This document shows positions 46,049 through 56,500 of a stretch of DNA of 64,000 nt, piece after piece. The first letter of the stretch is position 1; each line of letters begins with the position of its first letter. Source of the stretch: Bombardia bombarda (lineage: Eukaryota; Ascomycota; Sordariomycetes; Sordariales; Lasiosphaeriaceae). The notes below the pieces were generated by a model. That model made no database searches. It had not been told where the DNA came from and was given only the letters and a program-made list of their open reading frames with translations. A program made the position numbers and the translations under genes. The stretch is from NCBI GenBank assembly GCA_030512295.1, contig JAULSR010000001.1, forward strand, positions 62,001 through 126,000, given 5' to 3'.

Positions 46049-47818
46049 TCATACCCTGCACAATCTTCCATCACTCTGTTCCGCCCACCGATCACTCCCC
46101 ACAGCCGTTACCGCATAAAACATCCCATGGGGGTCATACTTGTCCTTGATCTGTAGTAGTCTAGGGTAATGTGCCCCAAAGAACACCTCCTTAAAGTCAC
46201 TCTGCTGGGGATCCGCCTCGTTCATGTATGCCGCCCCATTTGGCGTCAGTGCCTCCAACGGCGGCAACAGCTCGTTCGTGATGTGATCCATGGTAGCCAG
46301 GTTGGCGGTCCAGTTGAAGTAGTCGATGGGCACGCCTAGGAAGACGTTGAAGATGGACTCGCGGAAATAGGGGTTGACGGCGTTCTCGTCTGGGGAAGAC
46401 ACACTGTGGCTCACATTGAACGCCACGCCCGAGAAGAGCGTCTGGGAGCCTACGTTGCGGATGGCGGAGAGTAAGCCGGCTGGGTTGGTGGTTAGTAGGT
46501 CGCGCGGAATGAGGCGTCCGCCGGTGTTGTGCTGAGACACATTCCACAGCAGGGGCAGGGCCTCGTACGCGGCGAGGAAGGTGGGGAACTCGATTGAGGC
46601 GTAGCTGTAAGCTAGCCCGAGCTTTTCCAACTCCTGGACGGTTGGCTGCAGAAGGGCGTCGAGCTCGGCTTGGTGTTTTCCATGTGCAAAGGCGGGTGTG
46701 ACGAAGAAGCCTTGAGGGGTGGCAAGGAACAGGGCGTAGATGCCGGCGTCAACGATGGAGGGGAGGGTGGACATAAAGCTGCCAATGGCCGAGTAAATGG
46801 CATCAGTGTTGGTGCCGTTGTCGAGCACCGTGATGAAGGCAGTCGAGGCATAGCTGTCGGGGTGAGCCTTGACCGTCATGGACACCACCACGCCATAGGT
46901 GCCGCCGCCGCCGCCTCGCAGAGCCCAGTAGAGGTCTGGGTGGGTGGTGCTGTCGGCAGTGACGAGGGTACCGCCGGCCAATATGACTTCCCAAGAAAGT
47001 ACTTGATCGGCCCCTAACCCGTGTAGAGAGGCCAGTGGCCCGTGACCGCCGCCTTGGGAGTAGCCACCGGCGATGCCGACGGTTGGGCAGTTACCGCTGA
47101 TGACGACTAGATTATGGGTGCTCGCAAAGGCGTAGGCATCGTGGCCATGCACACCCGCACCAATCTTGATGGCTGGGCCGGTGTAGCTTGTGCCAGCTGT
47201 TGTTCCAGGGCCGGCATAAGAGCTGATTAGTTGGAGCGAGTTGAGATTATGGGTCCAAAGAGCAAGCGAGTGAGCACCCGTCGACTTCCCCATATAGTCG
47301 TGACCTGAATTTCGGATCACAATGCGGATGTTGTGGACGCGGGCAAAGGCGAGACCAGCCTGAATGTGGGTCAGCGAGGCGGCGTCGATGGCGTAGACAG
47401 CAAGCCCACCAATGGTGCAGGGTGTATCAGGGTCTAGCCATGGGTTGCAGCTGTTGTTGGACTGGGTGTAGGACATTGGGGCGGACGAAGATGCCATTTG
47501 GGTCTCTGGGAGATACCACGAGTTACGGAGGGCCGCGCATTGGTCTTCATTGTATGTAGAAAGGGGCTTGTTTGGATATCCCTGGCCGGTAAAGGAGTTG
47601 TGACACGGGGCAGCAATGGGCACGGTGGCAATGAGACGGCCATTGACAGTCGCGTTCAAGGCAGCCCAGTCGTAGCGATTTGGCCACGAAGCATCTCCTG
47701 GGATTGTTCGGCACACGGCATCATCGGTGCTGCTGGTAGTTGGTAGGCCATTTACTGCCCTGGTCACAAGTAACCAAACAGGAACGAGGGAGCATCTCAT
47801 ATATTGTCGGAGATGCAT
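46049..47818 (-). CDS. secreted FAD-linked oxidase 2 (berberine-bridge-enzyme-like), 589 aa
   Basis: Single-exon flavin oxidase, unlike its two intron-containing paralogues here. The ATG at 47818 is preferred because it directly precedes a hydrophobic secretion signal (MHLRQYMRCSLVPVWLLVTR). An in-frame ATG 21 codons upstream would bury it; Met7 of the preferred form is another candidate. A TATAAAA string overlaps this start. The FAD domain carries both covalent-flavin residues, His173 in NSGHDYMGKSTG and Cys244 in SGNCPTVGIAGGYSQGGG. The C-terminal BBE motif is YDPHGMFYAVTAVGSD, and several sequons (NAT, NVS, NWT) fit secretion. The gene is followed in tandem by the related FAD oxidase 3, pointing to duplication and divergence. 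Probably it oxidises a phenol or alcohol in the pathway outside the cytosol; substrate unknown. Confidence 0.93.
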   Translation of the reverse strand: MHLRQYMRCSLVPVWLLVTRAVNGLPTTSSTDDAVCRTIPGDASWPNRYDWAALNATVNGRLIATVPIAAPCHNSFTGQGYPNKPLSTYNEDQCAALRNSWYLPETQMASSSAPMSYTQSNNSCNPWLDPDTPCTIGGLAVYAIDAASLTHIQAGLAFARVHNIRIVIRNSGHDYMGKSTGAHSLALWTHNLNSLQLISSYAGPGTTAGTSYTGPAIKIGAGVHGHDAYAFASTHNLVVISGNCPTVGIAGGYSQGGGHGPLASLHGLGADQVLSWEVILAGGTLVTADSTTHPDLYWALRGGGGGTYGVVVSMTVKAHPDSYASTAFITVLDNGTNTDAIYSAIGSFMSTLPSIVDAGIYALFLATPQGFFVTPAFAHGKHQAELDALLQPTVQELEKLGLAYSYASIEFPTFLAAYEALPLLWNVSQHNTGGRLIPRDLLTTNPAGLLSAIRNVGSQTLFSGVAFNVSHSVSSPDENAVNPYFRESIFNVFLGVPIDYFNWTANLATMDHITNELLPPLEALTPNGAAYMNEADPQQSDFKEVFFGAHYPRLLQIKDKYDPHGMFYAVTAVGSDRWAEQSDGRLCRV

Positions 47819-49114
47819 TTTATAGCGAGAGATGGGTATGATGATCCACTGTGGCTTCTCATAAGCTTTGTTCTCAACCATTGTTCGTGAAAAAGACTCC
47901 CCAGGGGAACTTACATTGCAGGCCGTAGGGCTGCCTGGTTGGCACAGACCGTCTTAAAGAAACTCGAGAAGGCAGGGGCCAAACTGGACAAAGACTCGGG
48001 GTTTCCTGTCTTCTCCCCAGATCGAGGGGTCCAAGTGTTGTTGTTAAGTACCTCCATGGCTGCAGTGACTCAGATGATTGCAACATTGTGCAATGGGGCC
48101 GGAGCAGGAAACGATAATCGAGTGAATAACCAGCAAGGTGAAACCTGCCGACGATTTGAGCAGAGGTTGTAGTTGTAATGGATCACGAGGACGAATCAGT
48201 CTGTACATTGGCTCCCGCCTCCCGCTCTCCCGCGTGGATATTACCTATAGTGGATACCGTCTTGGCTCCAACCGTTCAAATTGGGGGCTGCAAAGGTACC
48301 TATCGGACTTTTCATCGGTCTAGTAGCTGCCGGTTGGCTGCAGGAACAAGCCAGTTCCAACATCCATCGGGTGGTGTTTGACAAGGGTGCGGACTTGATA
48401 ATCCGCGCCTATCTTGCCTACGGATACTCCAGATAAGTCAGCCTTACCAATAGCGTTGCATGTAGAATAAGCTCTGATGCAATTATCATGTCGGGTGGAA
48501 CTGGAACGTACCTTGTTACTGGCTCCTGGAGGACTTGTATTACATGGTGATTTCGAACCTCTTTGGGGTTTAGATAGTTCGTATACTCGACCCGTCTGGT
48601 GTCTGGATGCAGTTAATCTCATGTATCTATCCGCCGACGCGTATGCTATTGCCAGTGAACATGTTCCACCCTTCCCGGTCCTAACCGAGCCTTACCAATT
48701 CCAGGACACCCAGATGTCTGATGCTGCTCAGAAGACTTGTCACGGTTGCATTAGGATTCAGAATATAGATCCTTACCGTCAAGGCAGCAGCAGGAGGCAG
48801 GAGCAGGGTAATCAAACTTGGATTCTTAACCTTCCTTTTTGCAATGTGACATTGATACTGAGCGGCACAGATCCGAGACCGCCGATGTATTGTTGTGGCA
48901 CCAAGCTCAAATCGATCACCATTTCCATGAACTGATAGCGCATGTGATTGCATGGTAAGGCGCAGCCACGATGCCAACCGTCATCAGATCGAAAAGAGCC
49001 TTGACCAAGCGGTGGCACAGTTCAGGGATCGAGCCGCAGTCCTATCTGGAACTAGCAGGTAGAATTGTGTGTTTCTCGATTGGCCTTAAACGTCGCTTGG
49101 AATGTATACTCGCC
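47819..49114. other. intergenic between tandem FAD oxidases
   Basis: About 1.3 kb: the 3' flank of FAD oxidase 3 and promoter of FAD oxidase 2. No ORF with motifs and no recognisable oxidase remnant was seen. Confidence 0.55.
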
Positions 49115-51023
49115 TTATTGACCTGTCGCGCAGAGTCTCCCGTCTTCGGTCAGCTTCCACGACTCACTGCCCACTGCTGTCGGCCCCCAAAAGATTCCAT
49201 CGGGGTCGTTCTTTTTCTTGATCGAAAGAAGCTTGGGGTAATTTGAACCATAGAAGGCGTGTTGAAAGTCAGCTTGATTCAGGGCGGCCTCGTTAAGATA
49301 GGCACCGCCTTCCGGGGTTATCCTTTCTAGAGGGGCCATAAACTCTTCGGTGACGACATTCTGCATAACAATGTTGGCCGTCATATTCTTGCGGTCGTGA
49401 GGACTGTCCTCGGGGTTTTTAGGTCAGTCTACCGTTGGAGGTCTTATGAGGAGTCTGCGACGGCACATACCTCCCGAGAAAGACAAACAACGAAGAGGAG
49501 CGCCATGCCGGATGGGCGGAATTTGGGGACTCGGGGGTCCTGCTGGGGGCCATTGACACGCCAGCCACCAAGCCGCCGTTGTCGACAATGTTCCTGATGG
49601 CGCCGGTCAGAGAGGCGACCGTGTTGTTGTTGTTGTTGTTGTTGTTGTTGAAAAGAGAGCTAGGGATTATGCGACCACCCAGGTTGATTTCCACAATGTC
49701 ATGTTCGGCGTTTGTGGTCTTGAGCACATCCTGGAAATTGGGGTAGTCTGCGGTTTTGAAGGCTGCGCATGACGGGATCTTGCATCAGTTTCTGCAGTAG
49801 TTGGAGGTGGGTTCGATGCGTGGTGTCAACTCACTGTATTCGATCCCCGCCTGGTCCAGCGCATCAATGGTGGGAAGCAAGAGCGCTTCCAAATCAGTTG
49901 CCATCCCATCAGGCAGGTACGACTGAGGCATGTAAAACGTATTTCCAGGCATGACCATCCAGTAGAGGGTCCCACCTTCCTTGAGGACTGCTGGCGTGTT
50001 GAGCAGGAACGCCTGAACAATATCCCAGTACTTGTCTGTGGGCTCGACAAAGGTGAGGGTGGCGCCTGCCGTAGGGAAGTTTTTGTGCGCCTTGACTGTC
50101 ATGGAAAGCACGACGCCATAAGTGCCTCCACCCCCGCCAGCAAGTGCCCAGTAGAGGTCTGCATTTTCATCGGGGGTCGCCGTGAGAAGGTCGCCCCTTG
50201 CTGTCACCACCTCCCACTCCAGCACCTGATCGGCTGCCAGCCCAAACTTGGATCCCAGTGGACTGGTGCCCCCGCCCTGAGTGTAGCCTCCGGCAAAGCC
50301 CACAGTCGGGCAGCGCCCCTCCACCACCACCAAACCCGCAGCATTGGCCGTGTTCTGCGCTTCGAAGGCCTGCACGCCAGCGCCAACCCTCAAGGCCTTG
50401 CCAGTGTAGGCCTTCGATTGGTAGTCGATCACCTTTCTGTGCTTGATGTTGTGCGTCCAGAGAGCCAAGGCGCCGGCACCCGTCGACTTGCCCATGTAAT
50501 CATGGCCCGTATTCCGGATGACGAGGCGGATGTTGTGCTTGGTGGCAAAGCTGATGGTGGTCTTGTAATGAGCAGACGTGAAGGCGTTGACAGCAAAGGG
50601 CACGTAGGCGCCGATGACGCATTGGGCATCGCGGGGTGTGAAAGGGTCGCAGCTCATGTTCGCAAAGAAGGGAGCCATGGGCGAGTGCATCGTCTGATAG
50701 TGCAGCTCGGGTCGTAGCCAGTTTGCTCGCGCCTCAGCGCACTTCTCGGCATCGTACTCGACACCCGGAAAGCCATCGTGGCATACAGCGGCAACGGGCA
50801 CCGTAGCAATCAGCCGGCCGTCGACGCTGTTGTTGAGCGAGGCCCATTCTGCTGCGTCTGGCCAGCATTTGTCACCTGGGAAGCAGCGACATTGTGGTGA
50901 AGCTGAGGTGGTCGCTGGTGGTGAGATGGAGATCCATACTGCGCCCATCAGCACAGCGATTGATGTCCAGGCGGCTACTTGAACCTGAAATCTCCTCAAT
51001 CGGCCTTTTTTCGACTCATCCAT
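49115..51023 (-). CDS. FAD-linked oxidase 3 (berberine-bridge-enzyme-like) with poly-Asn insert, 589 aa
   Basis: Exons in transcript order are 51023-49835, 49762-49471 and 49403-49115 (introns 72 and 67 bp), giving 589 residues. For intron 2 I chose the acceptor ending at 49404 because it alone gives FLGSPHDRKNMTAN, matching the spacing of FAD oxidase 2 (FLGVPIDYFNWTAN). The start at 51023 begins a basic N-terminus and a hydrophobic signal or anchor (VAAWTSIAVLMGAVWISI). Covalent-flavin residues are His174 (NTGHDYMGKSTG) and Cys238 (VEGRCPTVGFAGGY); the BBE end is NDPDGIFWGPTAVGSE. It differs from its paralogues in GGGTSPLGSKFG, where they have GGGH and a conserved LHG. An in-frame (GTT)n tract adds about nine Asn in the BBE half. 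Role: probable secreted oxidase of a pathway intermediate. Confidence 0.92.
49621..49650. repeat. (GTT)n microsatellite coding for poly-Asn in FAD oxidase 3
   Basis: About nine to ten GTT triplets, read as AAC on the coding strand, inserted between PSSLF and TVASLTGAI. The paralogue FAD oxidase 2 has only TTNPAG there. Confidence 0.92.
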
Positions 51024-51210
51024 GGTGGATAGCTGCAGAAAGACAACCTGGAAATGAGCATGCAGGTTCAAGCAGGTACAGAGCACTGAGAGATGCAAAG
51101 TGTGGATGGTGGCCAATGATTGCTTAGCGCGTGGGGTGGGACGTATCAAAGCGACCAGTCGTCCTGACACAACCGAAGAACATCTCCAAGAAGAGAACAT
51201 ATAGGTGTTT

Positions 51211-51219
51211 TATAATCAG
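51211..51219 (-). promoter_or_regulatory. possible TATA box of FAD oxidase 3
   Basis: On the minus strand ATTATAAAA lies about 190 bp upstream of the start codon at 51023. Confidence 0.35.
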
Positions 51220-51915
51220 TAATCAGTATATAATTCGCCTTTCTTGGGGGGGTTTTTGCACAGTTAGCAGTCAATGTGCCTGTACTGTGTAAGCTGTCTG
51301 GTCAGGGTCCTCGGTCTCCCTAATTAGTGCATTGCAGTGTTGTGTTGGCTCTTCAGCTTTCCCAATCCAGTCAGGAGGACCTCAGCTTCGTCTCGGCAGA
51401 TGGTAAACTCTGAACAGTTGGTTACTTTGTAGTGTCTAGGGTATCAGTGTACCGCACTGTGCTGTCACTATAGTTCAAATCCATATCTCCTATCCCCATT
51501 GCAGTTAGACCAAAGTGAGCATAGACGAAAGCGTCCCTGTCACTCTCCTTTCTCATTCCGAGTCGGCCAACTGCGTTAGACCAGTCACAAGTCAAGAAGG
51601 GGTCTAGGAGCTCATTGTTTTCACCGCCACCTATCCTGTGTAGAATAGATCAAAAGCAATGTTCCCGTATAGTACCTTTCGCTATGAGATGCACAATAAG
51701 GCGAGTGAATGCCATTATCTAGGCTGAGTGATTCAAGGTCCCAGTTTATGATTATCTTGTCCAAGACGTCTGATGACTATGGGGACTATATATGTCGCAG
51801 GCAACCTGTTTTGTTTTGGGACCGTTAAGAAATATCAGATGTAGTTTAAGTCAAAAAGACTGGCACCCTCCCATTTTTACCACTTATTGTACCTAAGTTT
51901 GACCTTTTATAACTT

Positions 51916-52013
51916 TAATGGAATAGTTAGAATGGTTATAGATGGGATAGTTGTAGGTGGGATAATCATGAATGGAATAGTTGTAAACGGGATAGTTGCA
52001 GATGGTGTAGATG
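51916..52013. repeat. degenerate 15-bp tandem repeat
   Basis: About six imperfect units related to TAGATGGGATAGTTG, five in strict 15-bp register from 51939 to 52013 and a further copy upstream, in the 3' flank of the UbiA gene. Confidence 0.85.
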
Positions 52014-52380
52014 TAGATAGTAGCCGCACATGGGGCCAGACTTATTGACTGGTGCTATAAATAAATATATTTTATCCTTCTTTAATCGCCCAGCTATTAA
52101 ACCTGTAAATTCCTCAATTATAACTATAGATAACAAAAAAAGCCATCAAAGGCCTCTCTCAGCAGAGGAAACGTCACTACCAAGCGTCTGATATGGTTTA
52201 AGCTAAAATACACCGGAACCCCCCTTTTCTCCGTGAAAATCCCCATGTATGATCCAAAGAGCTTCCCCTCATCCATGAAAACCACCCGTTTCACCATATC
52301 TACGGTCCACAGTCCGGAATCCTGTTTCTGTCGTTCTCACGTTCACACAACATATTTCCCCTCACATTCTCAGAGCAGCC

Positions 52381-53532
52381 TTAGAAAATATCGAAGAGCC
52401 TAATAAGTGGTAGAGTGTACAAGGAGGCATGCCACAGACACCACAGTCTCCAAGTCCTTGCGTCACCCTTTGGCTCGCGCACATATAGCACCCTGACTGC
52501 TACGACCGCTGCCACAATGGCAATTGCGCCAAATGTAAAGGGGCTCAGGGTCCAGAAGTAGGCGCACACGCATGACCAGAAGCACACGAAGAAGGCGATG
52601 CTTGTTCGGGAGAATTGCTCCCCCATAAACAGCGCAATTGTCTTTCTGCCCCTGATTTTGTCGCCCGCCTGATCTTTGAGATCCTGCACCTGCATCGTCG
52701 TGAGAACAACACCGCTTACAATGGCCGTCCAGAGGAGTCCCAGCGGGCTGAGTGAGTGTTCCCCCGGCCCGACGGCGACAGACAGAGACCCGCTGTTGAA
52801 CAGGCCATAGGCAACCGAAATGAGGATCTCGCGCACAAACGCCTCGTCGCCACCCTGCAGGTCATTGTAGAGCCATGAGAGCACGAGGATAAAGACGCCC
52901 TGCCGCCAGGCCCCGAGCACATAGTTAAGACACAGCACGGCCGGAATCGTTATTAGCATCAGCTGACGCGTCTGATCCGTCGTGATCTTACCCTGAGGAA
53001 TGGGCCGCCAGGGCTTGTTGATACGGTCCTCGGCCACCGAGTGCGGGGCCCGCTGGTTGGCCAGGTCAAAGACAAAAAGGTTGCCCACGTTGAAAGCGAG
53101 GATGAGTGGGAGGCGTAGCAAGATGTGGGAGGCGGTGGAGATGCTGGCGTTGGACGAGGAGAGTGAGGCAGCAAAGTTGAATGGGGCGGTGATAAATGGG
53201 TTGTTGGTCAGGTTTGCTGTTGTTGTTATTGTTGTTGTTGTTGACGTTGTTGCTCTAATCATCGTTGCCGTCGCTGCTGCCGGCGAGAAGACCGAGGAGG
53301 AGGTGGCAGTCTCGACAAGGATGGAAGAGGCAAAGGCACCGAACACGCCAAAGGCAGTGTTTGGGACAGCAAAGGTGACAAAGTCACTCTCGATAAAGCC
53401 CCAGATAATTTTGATGAGGTTGAGGGTCAGCCGCAGAGGCTCCATGAGGCCATTTGAGAGGAGAGAGACCGGTGCTGTTACCGGTGCCAATAGCGATGGA
53501 TGATGACCCGGCTGTTTGATCTTGCCGCTCAT
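52381..53532 (-). CDS. UbiA-superfamily membrane prenyltransferase or terpene cyclase, 383 aa
   Basis: Single-exon integral membrane enzyme. UbiA proteins bind a prenyl diphosphate through two Asp-rich motifs and transfer or cyclise it. The second motif is canonical: Asp284, Asp287 and Asp291 in DLKDQAGDKIRGRKT. The first is altered: residues 156-180 read FDLANQ...EDRINKPWRPIPQ, so the usual NDxxDxxxD is reduced to a lone Asp, an Asn-Gln pair and Glu-Asp before the normal NKPxRPIP ending. From memory this variant is shared with fungal UbiA-type sesquiterpene cyclases such as that of fumagillin, so cyclisation is as likely as aromatic prenylation. A Thr/Ala-rich low-complexity segment (about 80-110) lies between the first two membrane regions. 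Co-location with the 6-MSAS suggests a meroterpenoid. Confidence 0.9.
   Translation of the reverse strand: MSGKIKQPGHHPSLLAPVTAPVSLLSNGLMEPLRLTLNLIKIIWGFIESDFVTFAVPNTAFGVFGAFASSILVETATSSSVFSPAAATATMIRATTSTTTTITTTANLTNNPFITAPFNFAASLSSSNASISTASHILLRLPLILAFNVGNLFVFDLANQRAPHSVAEDRINKPWRPIPQGKITTDQTRQLMLITIPAVLCLNYVLGAWRQGVFILVLSWLYNDLQGGDEAFVREILISVAYGLFNSGSLSVAVGPGEHSLSPLGLLWTAIVSGVVLTTMQVQDLKDQAGDKIRGRKTIALFMGEQFSRTSIAFFVCFWSCVCAYFWTLSPFTFGAIAIVAAVVAVRVLYVREPKGDARTWRLWCLWHASLYTLPLIRLFDIF
53213..53255. repeat. GTT-rich microsatellite coding for the Thr-rich segment of the UbiA protein
   Basis: Imperfect GTT/ATT triplets encode the Thr-rich stretch near residues 93-106. They are read in a different frame from the poly-Asn tract of FAD oxidase 3. 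Confidence 0.85.
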
Positions 53533-56500
53533 GCTGCCAGATTTGAGGTGACGGGTGATATGGCTGACGACGGTGAGCAGGAGCAGGGATGGATGCCGCT
53601 GATAGGTCTTGTCGTTCTGTGCCTCTTACCAGATCGTCGGGTCGACCAGTGTGGCTGGAGCCACAGTGCGTGCTTTTAACGTCAACAACAAGGTGTCGCT
53701 GCGTGAGCTGAGTAAGGTGCAGATGGCCAAGCAGCACAAATATGGAATCCTGAAGTTGTCTAATAACGCGTGCTGTTTATGCAAAGCGACGTCGTTATGA
53801 AGTTGCACGAGGGAAAACTGGCTTCATCCCGACTTATTTAGTAAAGACTGGCGCCCACGGCTGGAGTAGACTGACGGTTCAGTCAGCCCCATTGAGGTAG
53901 CGAGGTAGTGGGTAGCGGTACTGACAGACCCACGGAGTCTGGCTACCCATGCGCCAACCTCATCTCAACCGCTCCCATCTCATCCGCAATCTCCGTCTAT
54001 TCCAACAACATCGTTCCCCCACGCTCACCCATCACCTGATGCCATCCGGCCATCGTCCCATATATTCCACGAGGTGTCCTCCTCGCCTGTCCTCTTGCTT
54101 TCTCATATTTTACTGATCTCCAGCTACTCAGCTCGGACAACGCATCGTTTGCCGGCAACCTTTGCCGGTGACGGGCCCAAGCTGCGGGTCAACCGGTGAT
54201 GGGATAAAAGGCTCAAAGGTACGACATGTGCGCCAAGCTGGGACTCGCATGTACCTGGAAGGAAACGGCATTTGCAGCTTGAACCGGGGTCCATGACACC
54301 ACGGCGGCCGCAATTACGGTCACATCTTGCTTGGTCTGGAGTTAGATAGTCGAGAAAAGGGAGGCGTGACCGTAGTGGCCAGACTAGTCTGGAGTATCTG
54401 TGGCCTGTCTGTCCACTGAGCTGTGGGCGCCCTTGTGTGTTGTGTGTGGTGACAGGCGCTTGGTAACGAGCATGGGAATGCAACGATAGGTAGCTGAGGT
54501 GCTGCAGACGTGGCTGGCCCTTTTTTTCTTTTCTGGGATCCATCTCTGCATTATGCACCCGAGTGTGAAAGTGGGAATCCATGCGGGCCTCCTGCTTAGT
54601 TTGCCAGGCCAATGTTAGCTTTTGTTTAGCTGCAGCACTCGCTGCACCACTTGCACCACTGTCGGCCGCCGCCCCCTCTTAAAGGAAGACGAGAAGCTAA
54701 AAGGGTGCATGCGAGGCATGAATTGTGTTGCTGTTGCACTGCAACTCTCTAGCCGCTTCCGTAGGTACCGACCACTTCAGTTCCAACCAACGAGGCTGGT
54801 AGGCGGTAAGCGTTACATATATGCCAAGAACATGGAACTGTTGGGTTTCTCCTCCTCTGCCAGGCTAGCCTAGGTGCATACACTATATGGACACCCACGT
54901 CAAATCTTCCTAATAGGATTAGCCAGCTCAGTTAGAGCCAGTGGAGGCGAAAGGGCGCTGTGGGTGCCATGGATGCGTGTTTTGGGGACGACCTAGCACT
55001 GTCATAAAGATGAACACGGTAGAAACAAAGTCTAGACAAGATAGGTAGGTGGTTAGGTAGGTTAGTAGGCAAGGTAATCAGCATAGGTAGCTGACGGAAG
55101 CGCGTTCGGACTCAACTATGGCCAGCATCATTCCAAGTTGGGTAGGTAAGTAGGTAGAAAAGGAGCACAGCAGACAATAGTGAATTCATAGTGCAGCCCA
55201 AGAAAGGACATTTGAGAAGGGGTGCTGCCATCGGTACTGCTCATCGATACCGAAGTGAAGGTTGCCGAGCATGCGTCTGATGCGTGGCCGTTGCAACACA
55301 CCATCATCAGGCCAATTGAAAAGCAGGACTAGGGTGCTCGGGACCCACTTGTCTCCCAGCCAAATTGCTGGCGCATGGAATGAGCGGTCTTTTTCTGAGG
55401 TATTCGTTGATCAAATGCACTGGACGGTAGGTTGGCCGATCGCTGCTGAAACAGTAAAAAGAAAAAGAAAGAAAAAAGGTAGTGCAAGGAATTGATCCGG
55501 CAGGCAATCGAGGCATGGATTGAACAGGTTGAAAGTACAATAACATTGACCTGCACGTGTAATCTTGAGACCGTTCAATTGGAACGATGGTAGGTCATCC
55601 CAAGGCCCAAAAGCTAAATTCCGTCAAAATTCCGGAATCCGAAAGAAGGGACTGGAGGGGTGACTGACGGGTGCGGTGACGGGTGCGGTGACGGGTGCGG
55701 TGACGGGTGACGCAAGGACGATGTAAAAGATAGGAGGGTGGCACTCAAGGAGGGGCGGGGCGGCTGCGTGGGCCTTGTGAGACGTCTAGGGCATCTGTAC
55801 AGGATAGCGCCTTCCTCCCATCATCAGCACCTCGTCGTGCTCTTCCTATTCCATACCGCCGTCTGATTGGCTCGTGCTCCACTTGTGCCTGTCACTCGCT
55901 TTACCGATACTTTGGTCGGGTGTTTGGATCGAACGACTTCTGAGCCTAACCTGATTAGTCCCGTCCATTTGTCGGTGCAAAAACGGGTGCTCTTATTAGC
56001 GGCCCGGGCCTGCATCGTTTGACCTACACAGTACACTAGGTGACGCCAATGGGAGGCTCCTTCTCTGTTGCCGAAGTCTCTGATATGACAATCATCCAGA
56101 CGATCCAAGGCGATCGATCAGGCACCTTCCTTTCGTAGCTCTAACCCGTTTCTCACCCACACCATATTTACATCGCAGTTAAGACATGTTTGACAAAAGG
56201 TTAAACATTAAGAGGCGAAATAAGTCCGTGGATGTCCCTTCGGATATAAGAAAGACGGTTCATATCCATCATTAATATCCGGGCAATACTTGCCTTAATC
56301 TTTGTACATAGGTAGCTCCTCTATCATTCTCAGGCCTACCTTCCCGATGGCGGGGAACTGAAGATGGGAGATCTAATCAGACAGAAAAGGGTACTGATTC
56401 AAAAGATGATCAAGATTCGACATGCTTTTGTGTATTGTCCGCACAGGGGTACGTAAGGTAGCACTGTGTACAGACTTGCCCCCGCCGTCGCATGCATTGT

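Larger units (their letters stand above)
51024..52380. other. intergenic, promoter of FAD oxidase 3 and a minisatellite
   Basis: About 1.36 kb, AT-rich toward the UbiA 3' end. It contains a candidate TATA element and a degenerate 15-bp tandem repeat. No gene was seen. Confidence 0.6.

Noticed and set aside
49404..49470. frameshift or pseudogene in FAD oxidase 3
   Set aside because: Breaks in the reading frame are fully explained by two GT...AG introns that preserve the alignment with FAD oxidase 2.
21552..51023. CRISPR array interpretation of the short repeats
   Set aside because: Repeats are contiguous micro- and minisatellites without spacers in a eukaryotic genome.
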